From Cunninghamella blakesleeana (taxonomy: Eukaryota; Mucoromycota; Mucoromycetes; Mucorales; Cunninghamellaceae), in assembly GCA_017871115.1 (NCBI GenBank), contig JAFCIZ010000006.1, positions 4,626,558 through 4,690,557 of the forward strand: 64,000 nt of DNA, read 5' to 3'. Below are positions 1 to 11,459 of the stretch, in pieces. Below the pieces are notes generated by a model that was not told the DNA's origin, ran no database searches, and saw only the letters and a program-made list of their open reading frames with translations. Made by a program: the position numbers and the translations under genes. How positions within the stretch are numbered: position 1 is the first letter of the stretch; every line of letters starts with the position of its first letter.

Positions 1-675
1 ATGATATACTACCGTACGTCCATTTAATTTTTTTCTTTCAATAGTTACTTGTTCTGGTTTCTTTTCACCAGAAGCACGCAATTCTTGAGCATCTACAAAT
101 CTAACGTATATAACGAATTAAAACATGAATATGAGCTGATCCAGTAATATATGTATGTGTATATGATGTATAATATTATTATTTACTTTTCATTTTGTAA
201 GAAATCTTTGATATTAAATAAGTTTAATTTTGAGGTTGGGGCAGCTGGAACGATAATAATAGGAATTTTATCTAAATAAAATATAAATATGCGTAAATCA
301 ATCCACTCTGTCATTAATATATTAATATTGATAGCAATATTTTTTACCTTCTGCAGATAATTTTTTATTATTTGATTGAGGTTTTGATTTGTTGGCACTT
401 TTATCATTTTCTTTTGAATATAGAATTGATTTTACTTGATCACCTAGTTTTTCAAATGACTTGTTACCTTGTAATATAGTAGTACGATTAATGAATTCCT
501 TTTCTTGTGCTTTGATACGTTTTAAAAATTCCTTATTGTCATGACTTGTTTTCAATTTTTTTTGGGTTGAGGAGGAATCTTCCAATGATCTCTTTCCTAT
601 TAATAACAATTATAATATCAATAGATATTTAATATATAAACATAATTATAAAAAAAAATATTATATAACTTTTCT

Positions 676-728
<53 letters not shown>

Positions 729-1255
729 TATATTTATTTTTTTCCTATTTATTTTCCCTCTTTTATTATTATTTTACCAGTAGACGTTGAAGAAGTATTA
801 TTCATTGATTTATCTAAAGTAGCCGTTGAAGTTGAAGTAGTAATAGTCTTAGAAACGTCATTTGTTGTATTGTCGGCTGACGTAGAAGTAGTAGAAGAAG
901 AAAAAGGAAGATCGTCTAATTTTCCCGATAAATAATCCAAGATTTTACGTTTGTCTACAATAGAAACATGATCAACCTGTTGCTCTCTACATTCTTTAAA
1001 ATAAGTACTATTGTCTTCGCGTACATGTTGTAATAAAAATAAAAGTGTATCTAAACGATAAGTAGGGGTTGTTTCATTCACAGTAGACTTCTTAATATGA
1101 GTATCTGTTTCTCTTGGAAATATGTGATTGTCATCAAACTGAATACGTTGACAATCTGACATTTTCTCTGTTACTTGACCATCTTTATTGATTAAACGTA
1201 TAGGTTTATCTTGAATTGTATATTCACGTAATAGTACTAATGCAGGTGAAGCCAT
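1..1255 (-). CDS. CDC73: CDC73/parafibromin, Paf1 complex subunit (C-terminus cut by window edge)
   Basis: Subunit of the nuclear Paf1 complex, which travels with RNA polymerase II and supports histone modification and elongation. Four exons read on the minus strand: 1255-778, 596-348, 271-187 and 100-1. Their phases join cleanly, giving 304 residues so far. The N-terminal exon has the Cdc73 opening (MASPALVLLREYTIQ) and the 'LDTLLFLLQHV' helix. The second exon carries the family hallmark 'RTTILQ' before a helical stretch. The third carries 'IPIIIVPAAPTSKLN', the segment leading into the Ras-like C-terminal domain. That domain begins in exon 4 and runs off the left edge. A Ser/Thr-rich linker (residues ~120-160) replaces the longer linker of animal parafibromin. 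It is head-to-head with the HMG-box gene across about 0.7 kb. The match rests on several conserved blocks in family order, so the call is firm. Confidence 0.9.
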
Positions 1256-1966
1256 TCTTTTTTTTAAAATATTAAAATAAAAAGATGGATAAATATCTAT
1301 ATATATTTATTTTTTGTAAAAGGGTATGATATGTAAATAATTATATATGTATATATATATATATATGAATATTTAATTTTGAAAAGAAAAAAAAAAGTGA
1401 ATGAGATAAAAGAGTGAGATTTAAAAAAAAAAAAAATTGGGAGGGAATAAAAAAATTGGGAGAATTAAGATTTAAGATCCAGTCACTTTATATTCGGCCA
1501 AACCCCCAGAAGAAGAAAAAATCTGGGTAAAAAAAACATGGTGATTATCAAAATTGGGTCGTTCTAATATATAATTTGGGTAACATCTGACCTCACCTAT
1601 CATTTTTTTTTAAAAAAAATAAAAATAAAAATTGATAGTAATAATAATAAAATAAATTTTTATTTTAAAAAAATATAATAAAAGAATAACAATAATAATT
1701 TTCACTTTATTTTTCTTTTATTTATTTTTTTAAACCAGAAAAAGAGAGAGAAGAGAAGAGAAAAAGAAACTGGAATGACTCGCATCATGCGGGAGACCCA
1801 GTTCTCTCTACCCCCTAAAAAAAAAACTATAGGCGTAGGCTGGGCCAAAAAAAAATAAAATAAATTAGGTCACTGGACTAAATTTTTCGTTTTTTTCTTC
1901 TTTCTTTTTTTTCCTTCTTTTTCTTATTCAATCAAGTATAAAAAGTATTTTATTTTTTAAGTAAAC
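1256..1966. other. Intergenic, divergent promoter region
   Basis: Separates the divergently read CDC73 and HMG-box genes. It holds AT microsatellite, A/T tracts, one T-run/A-run palindrome near 1602-1620, and a somewhat GC-richer patch at 1470-1560 and 1770-1850. Pyrimidine-rich DNA at 1895-1930 precedes the HMG-box start. I can name no specific factor site and see no further gene. Confidence 0.5.
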
Positions 1967-2929
1967 ATGGTAGACAAGAAGCAAAAGCAATCTATTGAAA
2001 GCGTAAGAATATTTTAATAATAATAAAAAAAATAAGTGAATAAAAAGTATAATATATTTATATATATTTATATATACTAGAATACTTTTTTTTTTATAAA
2101 AAGAGAATAATAATATGAATATGTACTTTGTTTTTCTTTTCTCTCATCTTTTCTCTTCTTCCCTTTATTCTTTTTTCTTATAGTACGAAGATTTAGCTAA
2201 AACCTTTCGTGAACTCGGTGAAAACTTGGTAAAGTTATCTTTATTATTAACTCAATCTACCGCGGATGGAGCTAATGCTTCTACAAATAAGGCACCTTCT
2301 AAGAAACGTGTTAGAGATGAAAATTTACCAAAACGACCTCTTACTTCTTATATTCACTTTTCTGTATCCGAAAGAAACCGTATTATGAAAGAAAACCCTA
2401 ACGCAACTAATACCGAAGTGGCTTCCCTTTTAGGAAAAGAGTGGAATAGTTTAAGTGAAAAACAAAGAAAAGTAATAATTAATATAAAATGAATTTTAGC
2501 AATAGAAATACAATATAATACGATAGCGATATGGAGAGTTTCTATAGTGATTATTAATTTACTACTGTTACTTTATCGTTTTATTACTATTTTTATTAGC
2601 CTTTTGTTGATATGGCCAAGAAAGATAAAGAACGTTATGATCGTGAATTAACCAATGTAAAGAGCAATAATTCACCAGTTAGTTCACCCTCAAAACCCGA
2701 AGTAGAAAAAGAAGTAGATAATGATATTCCAAAGGCAAAGAAGCAAAAACAAAAGGAATCTAGTAATGAAACTAAGAAATCATCATCCTCTTCAAAAAAA
2801 CCTGTTAAACAAGTAACTCCCTCTTCTGATGAAAAATCCAATGGGTCAAAAAAGAAAAAAGCACCTGAAACGAAACCCAAAGATGACTTGGCCAAAAAAA
2901 GCAAACATAAAAAACCACATAAAAAATAA
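1967..2929 (+). CDS. HMG-box chromatin protein, Hmo1/HMGB-like
   Basis: Predicted DNA-bending architectural chromatin protein. Three exons, 1967-2002, 2184-2471 and 2600-2929, join in phase to give 217 residues. Residues ~13-35 form an amphipathic helix (YEDLAKTFRELGENL) like the degenerate first box of yeast Hmo1. A canonical HMG box follows at roughly 55-125: 'LPKRPLTSYIHFSVSERN', then 'LGKEWNSLSEKQRK', then 'PFVDMAKKDKERYDRE' across the third exon junction. The C-terminal third is a Lys/Ser-rich basic tail ending in a run of lysines. A basic rather than acidic tail is a feature of Hmo1 and unlike animal HMGB1. The helix plus one box plus basic tail suggests an Hmo1-type protein, which in yeast acts at rRNA and ribosomal-protein genes. 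A plain Nhp6-like role is the alternative. The start is the only ATG that puts exon 1 in phase. Confidence 0.8.
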
Positions 2930-3080
2930 ATAATAAACTATTATCCATGTTTTATTATTATAATTAATATATATATATATAATATTATATTTTATTACAA
3001 CTTGTATGTTTTTAAAGTAAAAAACATTTTTTAAAAAATAATACTTTTATCTACTAATATTAATATTAATATTATCATTG

Positions 3081-3115
<35 letters not shown>

Positions 3116-3162
3116 TTTATTATATATTCTTTATTATATATATATTATTCTCTATTTATATT

Positions 3163-3762
3163 TTATTTTATTTCTAAATCGCTTTTTAATAAACCATAAA
3201 CAACATGATCTAAATAGCGACCATTTACGTATTCAAACTGCCTAAGCACACCTTCTTGTGTAAAACCCAAACGTTCAGGTACAGCACGGCTTTTCGAATT
3301 AGCAGGAGCGGCCCTAATTTCTGCACGATTCATTGAAAATTCATTAAAAGCCATATCAATCAAGGCCTTCACAGACTTTGTCATTACACCTTTACCATGA
3401 TATTTTGTTGCCAACCAATAACCAATACTAATACAATGATTGATTTGATTAAATTCATTGTAAGAAATTGAACCTGCTAATTGGTTTTTATAAATAATAG
3501 CAAAGGATTCAGGATAACCACCAGATGAAGCGAATTTTTCCAAACCACTTTTAATAAATCTTTCAATATTGGATTTATCTTTTACATTGACGTCCACCCA
3601 GCCTAACCATGGCCGAAGACTATCTTGCGATTCAACTATCAAGTTATGAAGTTCATCCACATCATTAATATGAAAAAGTCTTAAAGATACATCGTCGTCT
3701 ATTTTGATTTGTAACATTATTTGATTTGTTTTGATTTGATTGTTATTAAAAAGAGAAATCAT
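3163..3762 (-). CDS. GNAT N-acetyltransferase, RimJ/RimL type
   Basis: Acetyl-CoA-dependent N-acetyltransferase of the Acetyltransf_3 (RimJ/RimL) type, which acetylates protein N-termini or small amines. It is a single exon of 199 residues. An ATG 15 codons in (3717) gives a 184-residue product that begins where the domain begins and may be the true start. The N-terminal 'LRPWLGWVD' motif is typical of RimL/YdaF-like enzymes. The middle has the beta4-alpha3 acetyl-CoA region 'GYWLATKYHGKGVMTKSV' (about residues 115-132), the usual Q/R-x-x-G-x-G/A region seen here as YHGKG. It ends with 'ERLGFTQEGVLRQFEYVNGRYLDHVVYGL', the standard RimJ/L C-terminal strand. The closest pattern is bacterial, and the gene lacks introns while most neighbours have them. 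Ancient acquisition from bacteria is possible but not shown. The substrate cannot be inferred. Confidence 0.85.
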   Translation of the reverse strand: MISLFNNNQIKTNQIMLQIKIDDDVSLRLFHINDVDELHNLIVESQDSLRPWLGWVDVNVKDKSNIERFIKSGLEKFASSGGYPESFAIIYKNQLAGSISYNEFNQINHCISIGYWLATKYHGKGVMTKSVKALIDMAFNEFSMNRAEIRAAPANSKSRAVPERLGFTQEGVLRQFEYVNGRYLDHVVYGLLKSDLEIK

Positions 3763-4928
3763 TTATAAAAAATTAATTTTCTTTTTATACCAATTATGTG
3801 ATTTTTTTTAAAAAAAAAACTCAGCCTGCTTCTTTTCCAAAATAATAAAAAAATTCCCTTAAAAAAAAATTGAAATTGAGTCAGAGTTTATCTTTATATG
3901 TACATAAATTTTTGGTAACCGAAAAAATAAAGTTTTGATTTATTACAAAGTTTGTGTCTACATATGGTATTGAGTCATTTCATCCGCAGTTTATTTCTAT
4001 TGTTAATATGGGTGTCGTCCTTTGAAAGTAGTTTACATATTTATGTATTTATTTATTTATTTATTTATTATTCTATAAATAATCTGAAATAAATGCATTG
4101 ATCCAACCGCCAATCATACTAGAGTGATCAAAAATTAGGCATTCATCGAACTTATTAATAAATACATATATTTATTACAAAATAGAACAACATAAGTATA
4201 AGTTTAATATTAAAAATTATGTTTTTAATCTATTCCAACTACATAAAAATTAAATAAAAAAATAAAAAAATAGTTGCATTTATATTACGTATTAAAATAA
4301 GAGGAAATGAGTAAAATAGATTATAAAGCTGTTCTACAGTTATTTGAATTGATATTTTTAATCAATCAGTTGATAACCGAGGTCATATTGTGAAAATTAG
4401 CATACATAGAGAAATTAGTATGAATAACAATCTGCTAGTATTTGATATCCATTGATATATGACGTATGTCCTTTATGTACATTGACTAATTTTTATGGTC
4501 ATCTTCTGATATTTAGGCTATCAGTAACTATGATTAAACTATAATTCTATTAAAAATTTTATATCCATTGATTCATTATCTATAGATTTATTCAAATTTT
4601 TTATACGAGAATTGTTGCTTATATTTATTGACAAGTGTTTCTTGATCTTTTTATGAACATTACGTAGATAAAAATAAAAGATTTTTATGAAAGATAGCTT
4701 TTTCTTACTTTGGTATAATTCTAAAAATGGAAACGCATTGATCATATAGCCAATCATCCATAAAATGACCAAACTGGAATTTAATTTTTAAATTTTTTTT
4801 TTTTTTTTCAATTTTTTTCGCTCTACCATTTTTTCTTTTCTTTTTCTTTTTCTTTTCTTTTATATAGATCTACATTATATTTAGTTAAAACATTTTATTT
4901 TAATAAACGTATACATATATCTGTATAT
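3763..4928. other. Intergenic with decayed repeat relics
   Basis: About 1.2 kb between the GNAT gene and the next plus-strand gene. It is AT-rich with a T8/A10 palindrome near 3802-3819 and a short TTTA run at 4043-4068. It also contains two related segments, listed separately. No open frame here looks coding. Confidence 0.5.
4082..4790 (-). repeat. Two diverged copies of one ~60-bp element, same orientation
   Basis: Read on the minus strand, 4140-4082 and 4772-4715 share the core 'atgattggc' followed by a nearly matching 'gatcaatgc(a/g)ttt', roughly 65-70% alike by eye over about 55 bases. The first copy lies in a short open stretch reading 'FDHSSMIGGWINAF' before a stop. The second, in a shifted context, reads 'WMIGYMINAFPF'. 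They look like two old copies of the same mobile or repeated sequence. I cannot tell which family it was, and no intact transposase or terminal inverted repeat is visible. Confidence 0.4.
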
Positions 4929-6153
4929 ATGCCTTTAAAATCACTACTTAGAAGAAGAAGTAAAAATAGAAGAGAGTCTAAAGTTGTACCTCATGCTGTT
5001 GATGAATGTGAAATATTATCTAAACCCTTCCCTCGGCTTGAAACTCGTATTACTTCACCTACAGAGTTAATTAATCTAGTAGGTCATCCAGATATTTCTA
5101 AATTTACTAATACCACTATATCGCAAAGACCTGCTTTATTAAAAACAACTTCTACAGCAAATACTGAACAGTTTCACGATTATTTAGAACAACATAGAAC
5201 AGGAGTTATTCCAAGACAACATAGAACTATTACTTTTGATACTACTACTAATAACAATACTTGTAATAATAATCTTAATACTATGGCTAATAGCTATAAT
5301 AATAACCATCATTCTATACCAACTATTAATAATCCCAACAGCATAAAATCAAATACCACCACCACTGCCATCGCCACCTCCACCGCTACCACTACTAATA
5401 CAGTACCACAAAATAATATTGATAACGATAAAACTTTAGTTGGTCAACGGCCACAATCACAACCACAGTATCATCATCATCATCACCCTTCTCAATCTTT
5501 TACAATAGCAACTTATTCCGAATATACTGGTAAGTAAAGTAAAAAAAAAGAAAACAAAACAATCATTATATTATTTAAAAAAAAAAGGGTTGTATTTATG
5601 TGTATGCATAGTGTATGTGTGCTGACGGATGGCTACGTTTTTTATTTTTATTTTTTTAATAAAAAATTGATCATTAGATCATAAGGTTTATAATAATCGA
5701 TTTAAGCAACGCTCATCACCATGTTTAAAGCAACAATATGATCAAGATCAAACCAATATTGAAATACAAGAGTTGCGCCAGCAAATAGAATTATTAGAAA
5801 AGGAACGGCATTTTTGGCAACAAAGGTTACATGATCAACAAAAGAGGGAAAATGAACTAATGCATTTATTAGAAACAACAATTGATAAATTAAATCAACA
5901 GCTTAGTACTTCATCTTCTTTTGCTTCATTAAATGATTCAACCAAATATCATCATCATCATCATTATATTCACGAAATGTCCCCGGGCTCTTTAAAAAGA
6001 AAAAGTAATTCATTAAGAAGAACAAGATCCGTGGATCGACCTCCTTTCTCTTCTATTCAAAATAAGAGTATAACCAATATCATTCAACATAATCATCAAC
6101 CCATATATGAGGATTATATATTACCACCTTGGCCTCCATTTGTATATTTATAA
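4929..6153 (+). CDS. Unknown Asn/Thr-rich protein with a C-terminal coiled coil
   Basis: I do not recognise this protein. Two exons, 4929-5529 and 5678-6153, join at a phase-1 intron (GTAAGT...TTAG) to give 358 residues. The N-terminus is very basic (SLLRRRSKNRRESK). It is followed by a moderately ordered stretch (~25-95), then a long Asn/Thr low-complexity region ending in a His run. Exon 2 encodes a clear coiled coil from about residue 228: 'IEIQELRQQIELLEKERHFWQQ' and on through ~275. Next come a second His run and a Ser/Arg-rich patch (KRKSNSLRRTRSVDRP) with basophilic-kinase-like sites. The ending is hydrophobic, 'ILPPWPPFVYL'. A cytoskeletal or signalling scaffold would fit, but that is only a guess. 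The clean exon join and the heptad pattern continuing through exon 2 support a real gene. Confidence 0.7.
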
Positions 6154-6710
6154 ATTGTTCATTATCACTGTAATAAATAAATCTAATAAATATTCATTTG
6201 TTATCCAATTTTATTTAATTGATTTATAAACTTGGCGTTTTATTGTAATCTTTTTATCAGTACTTGAGCTTTTTTTTAAAAAGAAAAAAGAAAAAGTTAC
6301 TAAAAAAAAAAAAGAAAAAAAAAGAAAAAATTTGGCTTGGCTATCCTAAATTGGAAAGATATTAAGAACAATATGTATAGATGCATATTTTATATATGAT
6401 TTAAATTAAACAACTTAGGTAAAAGAAAGAATATATATGATTTAAAAAATAATAATGATATTGTATAAGAAAACTATTAATACTAATAAAGATCATGAAG
6501 AGATATTAAAAAAAAAGACTATAATACATTGAATAAAGGTAATAATAAAAAAGGATAGGAGGTCATTGTAACAAAAAAAAAAAAAGTAGTGGATGATGGT
6601 ATCTAATTATATTTAACAAGGACAATACCTATAAAAATAAAAAAATAAAATAAAATGAATAAAAATGAATAAAAATGAATATAATTTATATTAATAGTAA
6701 CGATGGTGAT
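6154..6710. other. Intergenic
   Basis: Convergent spacer between a plus-strand and a minus-strand gene. It contains A-rich runs near 6285-6330 and repeated 'aaaatgaat' near 6650-6680. Nothing else is recognisable. Confidence 0.4.
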
Positions 6711-7067
6711 TTAAATATGTACATACATTGAAGAATGAGGTCCAGAACAGTTGGAACAAACGGTGGTTTGTCTTCTTTGGCCTGAATTATTATCATCAGG
6801 AGGAGAGTTGCTTAAACCAAATAATGTATAATGTAAAGTAGGTTGTAAACTAGGGCGAGGATAAGTATTCATGATATTGGCTTCGGTGATCAATTCGTTA
6901 GCAGCTCTAGCTGCAGCAGAAGCACGTCCATTTGTTTGTGAATAAGGTTGGTTGCGTTGTTTTAAGGCATTACTAAGAGGTTGAATACTTTTTCGAAGAC
7001 GATCTTTTTCTGAGGAAGTGGTAGAAAAAAAGGTACGGAATAATGGAATGCTACCAAGAATAGTCAT
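6711..7067 (-). CDS. Small hypothetical protein, 118 aa
   Basis: Unrecognised single-exon frame of 118 residues. The N-terminus (MTILGSIPLFRTFFSTTSSEK) is hydrophobic with Ser/Thr and Arg and no acidic residue until position 20, so a mitochondrial presequence is conceivable. The middle is an Ala-rich helix (GRASAAARAANELITEANIM). It continues with 'TLHYTLFGLSNSPP' and ends near a CxxC pair (CSNCSGPHSS). The final codons include 'ATGTATGT', so the frame might splice into an exon I did not find, which would change the last few residues. Codon choice and a balanced composition distinguish it from the AT-rich noise around it, but there is no homology support. Treat as a probable gene only. Confidence 0.5.
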   Translation of the reverse strand: MTILGSIPLFRTFFSTTSSEKDRLRKSIQPLSNALKQRNQPYSQTNGRASAAARAANELITEANIMNTYPRPSLQPTLHYTLFGLSNSPPDDNNSGQRRQTTVCSNCSGPHSSMYVHI

Positions 7068-8692
7068 CGTTTTGAATATATTAATTACAATAAAAAAAAT
7101 TGTATTAACCTTAAAAAAGTTGCTTAGATAAACAAAAAGGAAGGAATGATAATAATAAATAGGAAAGAAAGAAAAAAGGATTGAAAAAATAAAAAATATT
7201 TTTTAATAATAGATTTTTTTAATCTGCGCACACGAAACATTACCATATTTGATTTTGATCATAAGTGGATAGAAAAGGTGCCGAAATACGAATTTCCCGC
7301 AACCCTCCGTTATGACACATAATTCATCCGAAGGTTAAAAGAAGTTGTCCAGTACTCAAAGAACCCTACCTTTTTTTTTTTAAAAAAAAAAAACAAAAAG
7401 AGTCAAAACCCTCTTTTGTTTTATGTAATACAAATCAAGGGTTTTTTTTTTCAAAAAAAATAAAATATATAAAACCCTCTTTTTTTCATTTCTTTTCTTT
7501 TTTTCTTGTACACTTTTTAACGATACAAAGAAGCATACAACGGAGTCTAAAAACCACGGTTTATCCATTTATACCTTTTAAAGTTTTTCCAGCCAAGAAT
7601 TTAAAATAAATAATTACATATGAAACTCAGGAACCAAAATAATGAAAAAGAAAAGCAAAATCAACTTACTCTTTATAATAATAAAATTTAAAAATATATA
7701 AAACGAATATTATTTATTCATAATAACAATAATATATTACTATTATAATATATAAAAAGTCAAAAATGCATTCATATAAATATAAATGTATATACAACTG
7801 AAAATGATCAACATAAAGTTTTATTAAAAAAAAAAAAACAAAGGATAGTTGTTTTTGGAATAATTATTATTGATAAACTCCACATTTTTCCAAATCAAGT
7901 ACCATTTTCTCATCATAATACAAAATGATTTGTTTATTTATTGTGATCTTTTTAATAAGTACATGGCTTAATGGATTACCATAATTAATACAAATTTATT
8001 TTTGATAATAAAATGAAATTTTATATTCGTTTTTAATAAATGATTATAAAATAAAAATAAAAAATAAAAGCCATTTTAATAGTATAAATAAATTGAAGAA
8101 TCTTCCACTTGTAATAATAATTTTTAAAATAAATATTAATATTAATGAATTGTAAGAGGCTACGTAGTTAAAACTAGAATGAATCAGAATGTATTGAAAA
8201 AAAAAAAATGATTTGTGAACGGGGTTTCAAAACTTTGCCTGTAGATTTTGATAATGTAATTTTTTTATCCTTTCTTTTTCATTTTTTTTTTTTTAAAAAA
8301 AAGTGTAATAGATTTATTACGTGATGTTATGTTTATGTATATAGAAATGATATACTATATTTTAGTAATAAATCACTTGAAAGGATTTATTAATATACAG
8401 CAATTTTTTCAAAAATGGCCAACTTAAAAAGCATGGATATATATTTTTTAATACTAGTAAATATATAAATAAATTTTGCGTTTGTTTTTGGATTTATTAA
8501 TATGTAATAAGAGCAATATACAAAATAAGTTATAAAAAATAGAAAAAGTAAGAAAAAATGGTATAATAAAGAGATATAAAAGATGTAGTGATATATTTTA
8601 TACTAAAACAATATATATATATATATGTATATATATATGTATATATATATATATGTATATATATATGTATATATATATATATGTATATATAT
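7068..8692. other. Intergenic, 1.6 kb
   Basis: AT-rich spacer. It contains two T-run/A-run palindromes (about 7372-7392 and 8283-8304) and a second pair of long A and T runs at 7441-7480. A TA/TG microsatellite at 8611-8692 abuts the aquaporin stop codon. The single open frame at 7380-7568 is built on these homopolymers and is not believable. No RNA gene seen. Confidence 0.5.
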
Positions 8693-9564
8693 TTAACAGG
8701 CTGGGGCGGGTTCGTCAGTATCAATGAAAACAGTATAAACAAAACCACCTAAAACACCCCCAAAAAGAGGAGCAAACATTGGAATAAAGGCATAATAATT
8801 AGATACGGTAAATACATCTACTCCCCATCCTATAGTTGTATTAAAATAATAATAATAATAATAATAATGGATATAAATAAATAAATTATGTATATATTTT
8901 TATATCTATTTTATATAAATTACCAGCAATAGCAGTAAATACCCTAGGGCCAATATCTCTTGCTGGATTTAAAGAAAACCCAGAAGTATAGCCAAGAGCC
9001 AGACTGATAATCATCAAACCAGCCGCTACCATAAAGCCTTGCATGGAATAAAAAGGGGAATTATTAGGATGACCTGTCACCATAATTAAAAGCAAAAGTA
9101 AAGCAGTACCAAGAATTTCAGAAGCGATGGCAGTATAAGGGCTCACATAAAATGGAGGATAGGTAGCAAATATACCGGCTGTGCCCATAGGGCCGCTAAT
9201 TTGGCGCTCACCTTCATCAAAGATATCTATGGCTGGGTGAATCATTGTATATAAAATCGCTGACCCCGAAAATGCGCCCATCATTTGTGCTGATATATAC
9301 GGCAGCACTTTTTTTTTTGGAAATCCACTATAGATCCAAAAGGTTAATGTAACAGCAGGATTTAAATGGGCTCCCTATACATATGTAATAAAAATAAAAA
9401 TGGATGAATATACTGACGGCATGTAATAGCAATAGCACCTTCACTTTATGATCAACAAGGGTATCATACTTACAGAAACATGACCTGATATACTTATGGC
9501 AACCAATACGGCTAAACCTAATAAAAATAAATACAAATGCCAATTTAGTTAAATGAAATTATGG

Positions 9565-9595
<31 letters not shown>

Positions 9596-9915
9596 TAAAT
9601 GAATATATCTATTACCACTTCCAAAAGAGGTTGTCAGCCAACTTTTTGTCCCAGTTACACCTAAAGTTTGTTCAGCAGATATACCATTAATTAATAGGAC
9701 TAATACAAAGGTGCCAATAAATTCAGCAAAAAACTCACGATGCTATGAAAGGTAATCATCAAATTAAATAAAATAAAAATAGTATATTAAATATATAGTT
9801 ATATAGAGTTAAGGGATATAAAAAATTAGAATAAAATGGTAGCAAAGAGTGTAGAGAATCATATTATTAGAGATAATAAATCATAGTTCAATTTAAGAAA
9901 AGGGGAAGAAATTAG

Positions 9916-9962
<47 letters not shown>

Positions 9963-10221
9963 TTATTTTATAATATACCTTATATCTAAAGTTTCTCCAA
10001 GGAATGATCCAGGATGGATAATTAGCATGCCTTTTTTGTTGATGGTGATGTTTGTCAATTAAGGTTTTACTTGATAAATGACAATTATTATTAGTAATGT
10101 TCTCAGTATTGTTGTTATTATAAATCGAATCAATATAAATGATGGAAGTATCTGTTAGAGTGGCTTCGGAAGGATTAGATCTATAAAGGGCTGGTCGTGG
10201 TATACTAGGTGAATCACTCAT
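8693..10221 (-). CDS. Aquaglyceroporin (MIP family channel)
   Basis: Membrane channel for water, glycerol and small polyols. Five exons (10221-9979, 9742-9616, 9517-9474, 9374-8924, 8829-8693) join in phase to give 333 residues. A cytosolic Asn/His-rich N-terminus of about 80 residues is followed by 'HREFFAEFIGTFVLVLLINGIS' (helix 1). The first half-helix motif 'SGAHLNPAVTL' lies at ~138-147 and the second, 'GFSLNPARDIGPR', at ~271-283. The Asp after NPAR marks the glycerol-conducting subgroup. The loop between helices 3 and 4 and the six-helix spacing are normal. The C-terminus ends 'FIDTDEPAPAC'. Introns are rich in TA repeats. Such channels in fungi take part in osmotic adjustment. The exact substrate cannot be read from sequence. 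Confidence 0.93.
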
Positions 10222-10281
10222 ATTGACATTTATAAATTGGAATTATGTATTTATATAATTTTAATATATATTTTTATTTTT

Positions 10282-10315
<34 letters not shown>

Positions 10316-11459
10316 TAGTAAAGATACTATAATTTTAAAAAAAGAAAGTAATATTTTTTATAAAGAAAAGAAATGAAGAAAAATGAATTTTTAAAAAAGG
10401 ACCATAAATATATATATTTATAAACTATCGGATGTTAAACGTAGGGAGACTAATAAGAAAGGGATAAAAAATAGTGTCTAAAATGTCATTTTTTTTTTTT
10501 TTAAAAAAAAAAAAGAAGTCTGGATTCATATTTCCATGCATGTATATATCGAAATTTTTAGTGCCATATTATGTTACTTGATATATAAATATAATTAACT
10601 TATTATATTTCTATATTATATTCATTTTAATTGTTAATGATCATTCGGTAAAGTATCCGAAATCAAACTAAAAAAAAAAAGAAACATCATTATCTCTCTT
10701 TATTAAAAAATAATGATTATAATGAAATAATGAATCCCTTTTTTTTTTTTTTAAAAAAAAAAAAAAAGAATCTTGTTTATATATCAAGGCCGGCAAATAA
10801 GTAAATTATAATTGAGTTTTTTTTTTTTTTTTATAGTGCAGAAAATTATAAAAAGGAGAATGATAAAGAATAAAATAATAAAAAGGACAGAAAATATACA
10901 ATGTTTTTTTTCTTTTTTTTTGAAAATAAAAACGAGTCCTTATATCAAAAATGGGATCGACAAGTTTATATAAAATAAGAATTTATGCAAACTTTTAAAT
11001 ACCGAATATTTCAGACATAATAAAATCATTAATGATTTTCCTTTTCTAATAAACCCAAGGGGTTTTCGATGATGAGCTATATTTAAAATATTGCGAAAAA
11101 GGAAGAAAAAAGTTGCTTTAATGCCATATTGTGTTTTTTTTTTAATAGCGTGGATTGACATCTTGATATAATTAGAAAAAATTCATCATTTTTAATTTTT
11201 ATTTACCATACAAGTAAAAAATATATAAAAACCTTAAACATTTAAGATAATCTTTGATTTTGATTTGTTAAAAGCTATTTATTTTTAGAAATAGTATGGG
11301 ACTGACTTTTTTTTTTATGATTATTATTAACGAATATAAGCAATGAAAGATGAAGATAATAAATAAATAAATAAAAAAAATACAATGGGTATAAAAAATA
11401 AAATAAAATAAAATGGAATTATAATACAAGTAAAATAAAAATGAAAAGAATGAGTCACT
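10222..11459. other. Intergenic, 1.2 kb
   Basis: Lies between the aquaporin start and the Met30-like stop, so it is promoter for the former and 3' flank for the latter. It holds TA microsatellite at 10275-10318 and two of the largest T-run/A-run palindromes in the window (10490-10514 and 10739-10767). The open frame at 10940-11161 looks like chance. No RNA gene seen. Confidence 0.5.

Noticed and set aside
7380..7568. Minus-strand open frame of 62 codons
   Set aside because: Built on A/T homopolymers and basic Lys/Phe runs; no conserved pattern.
8530..8748. Minus-strand frame rich in Ile-Tyr repeats
   Set aside because: It is the translation of a TA microsatellite and overlaps the last aquaporin exon.
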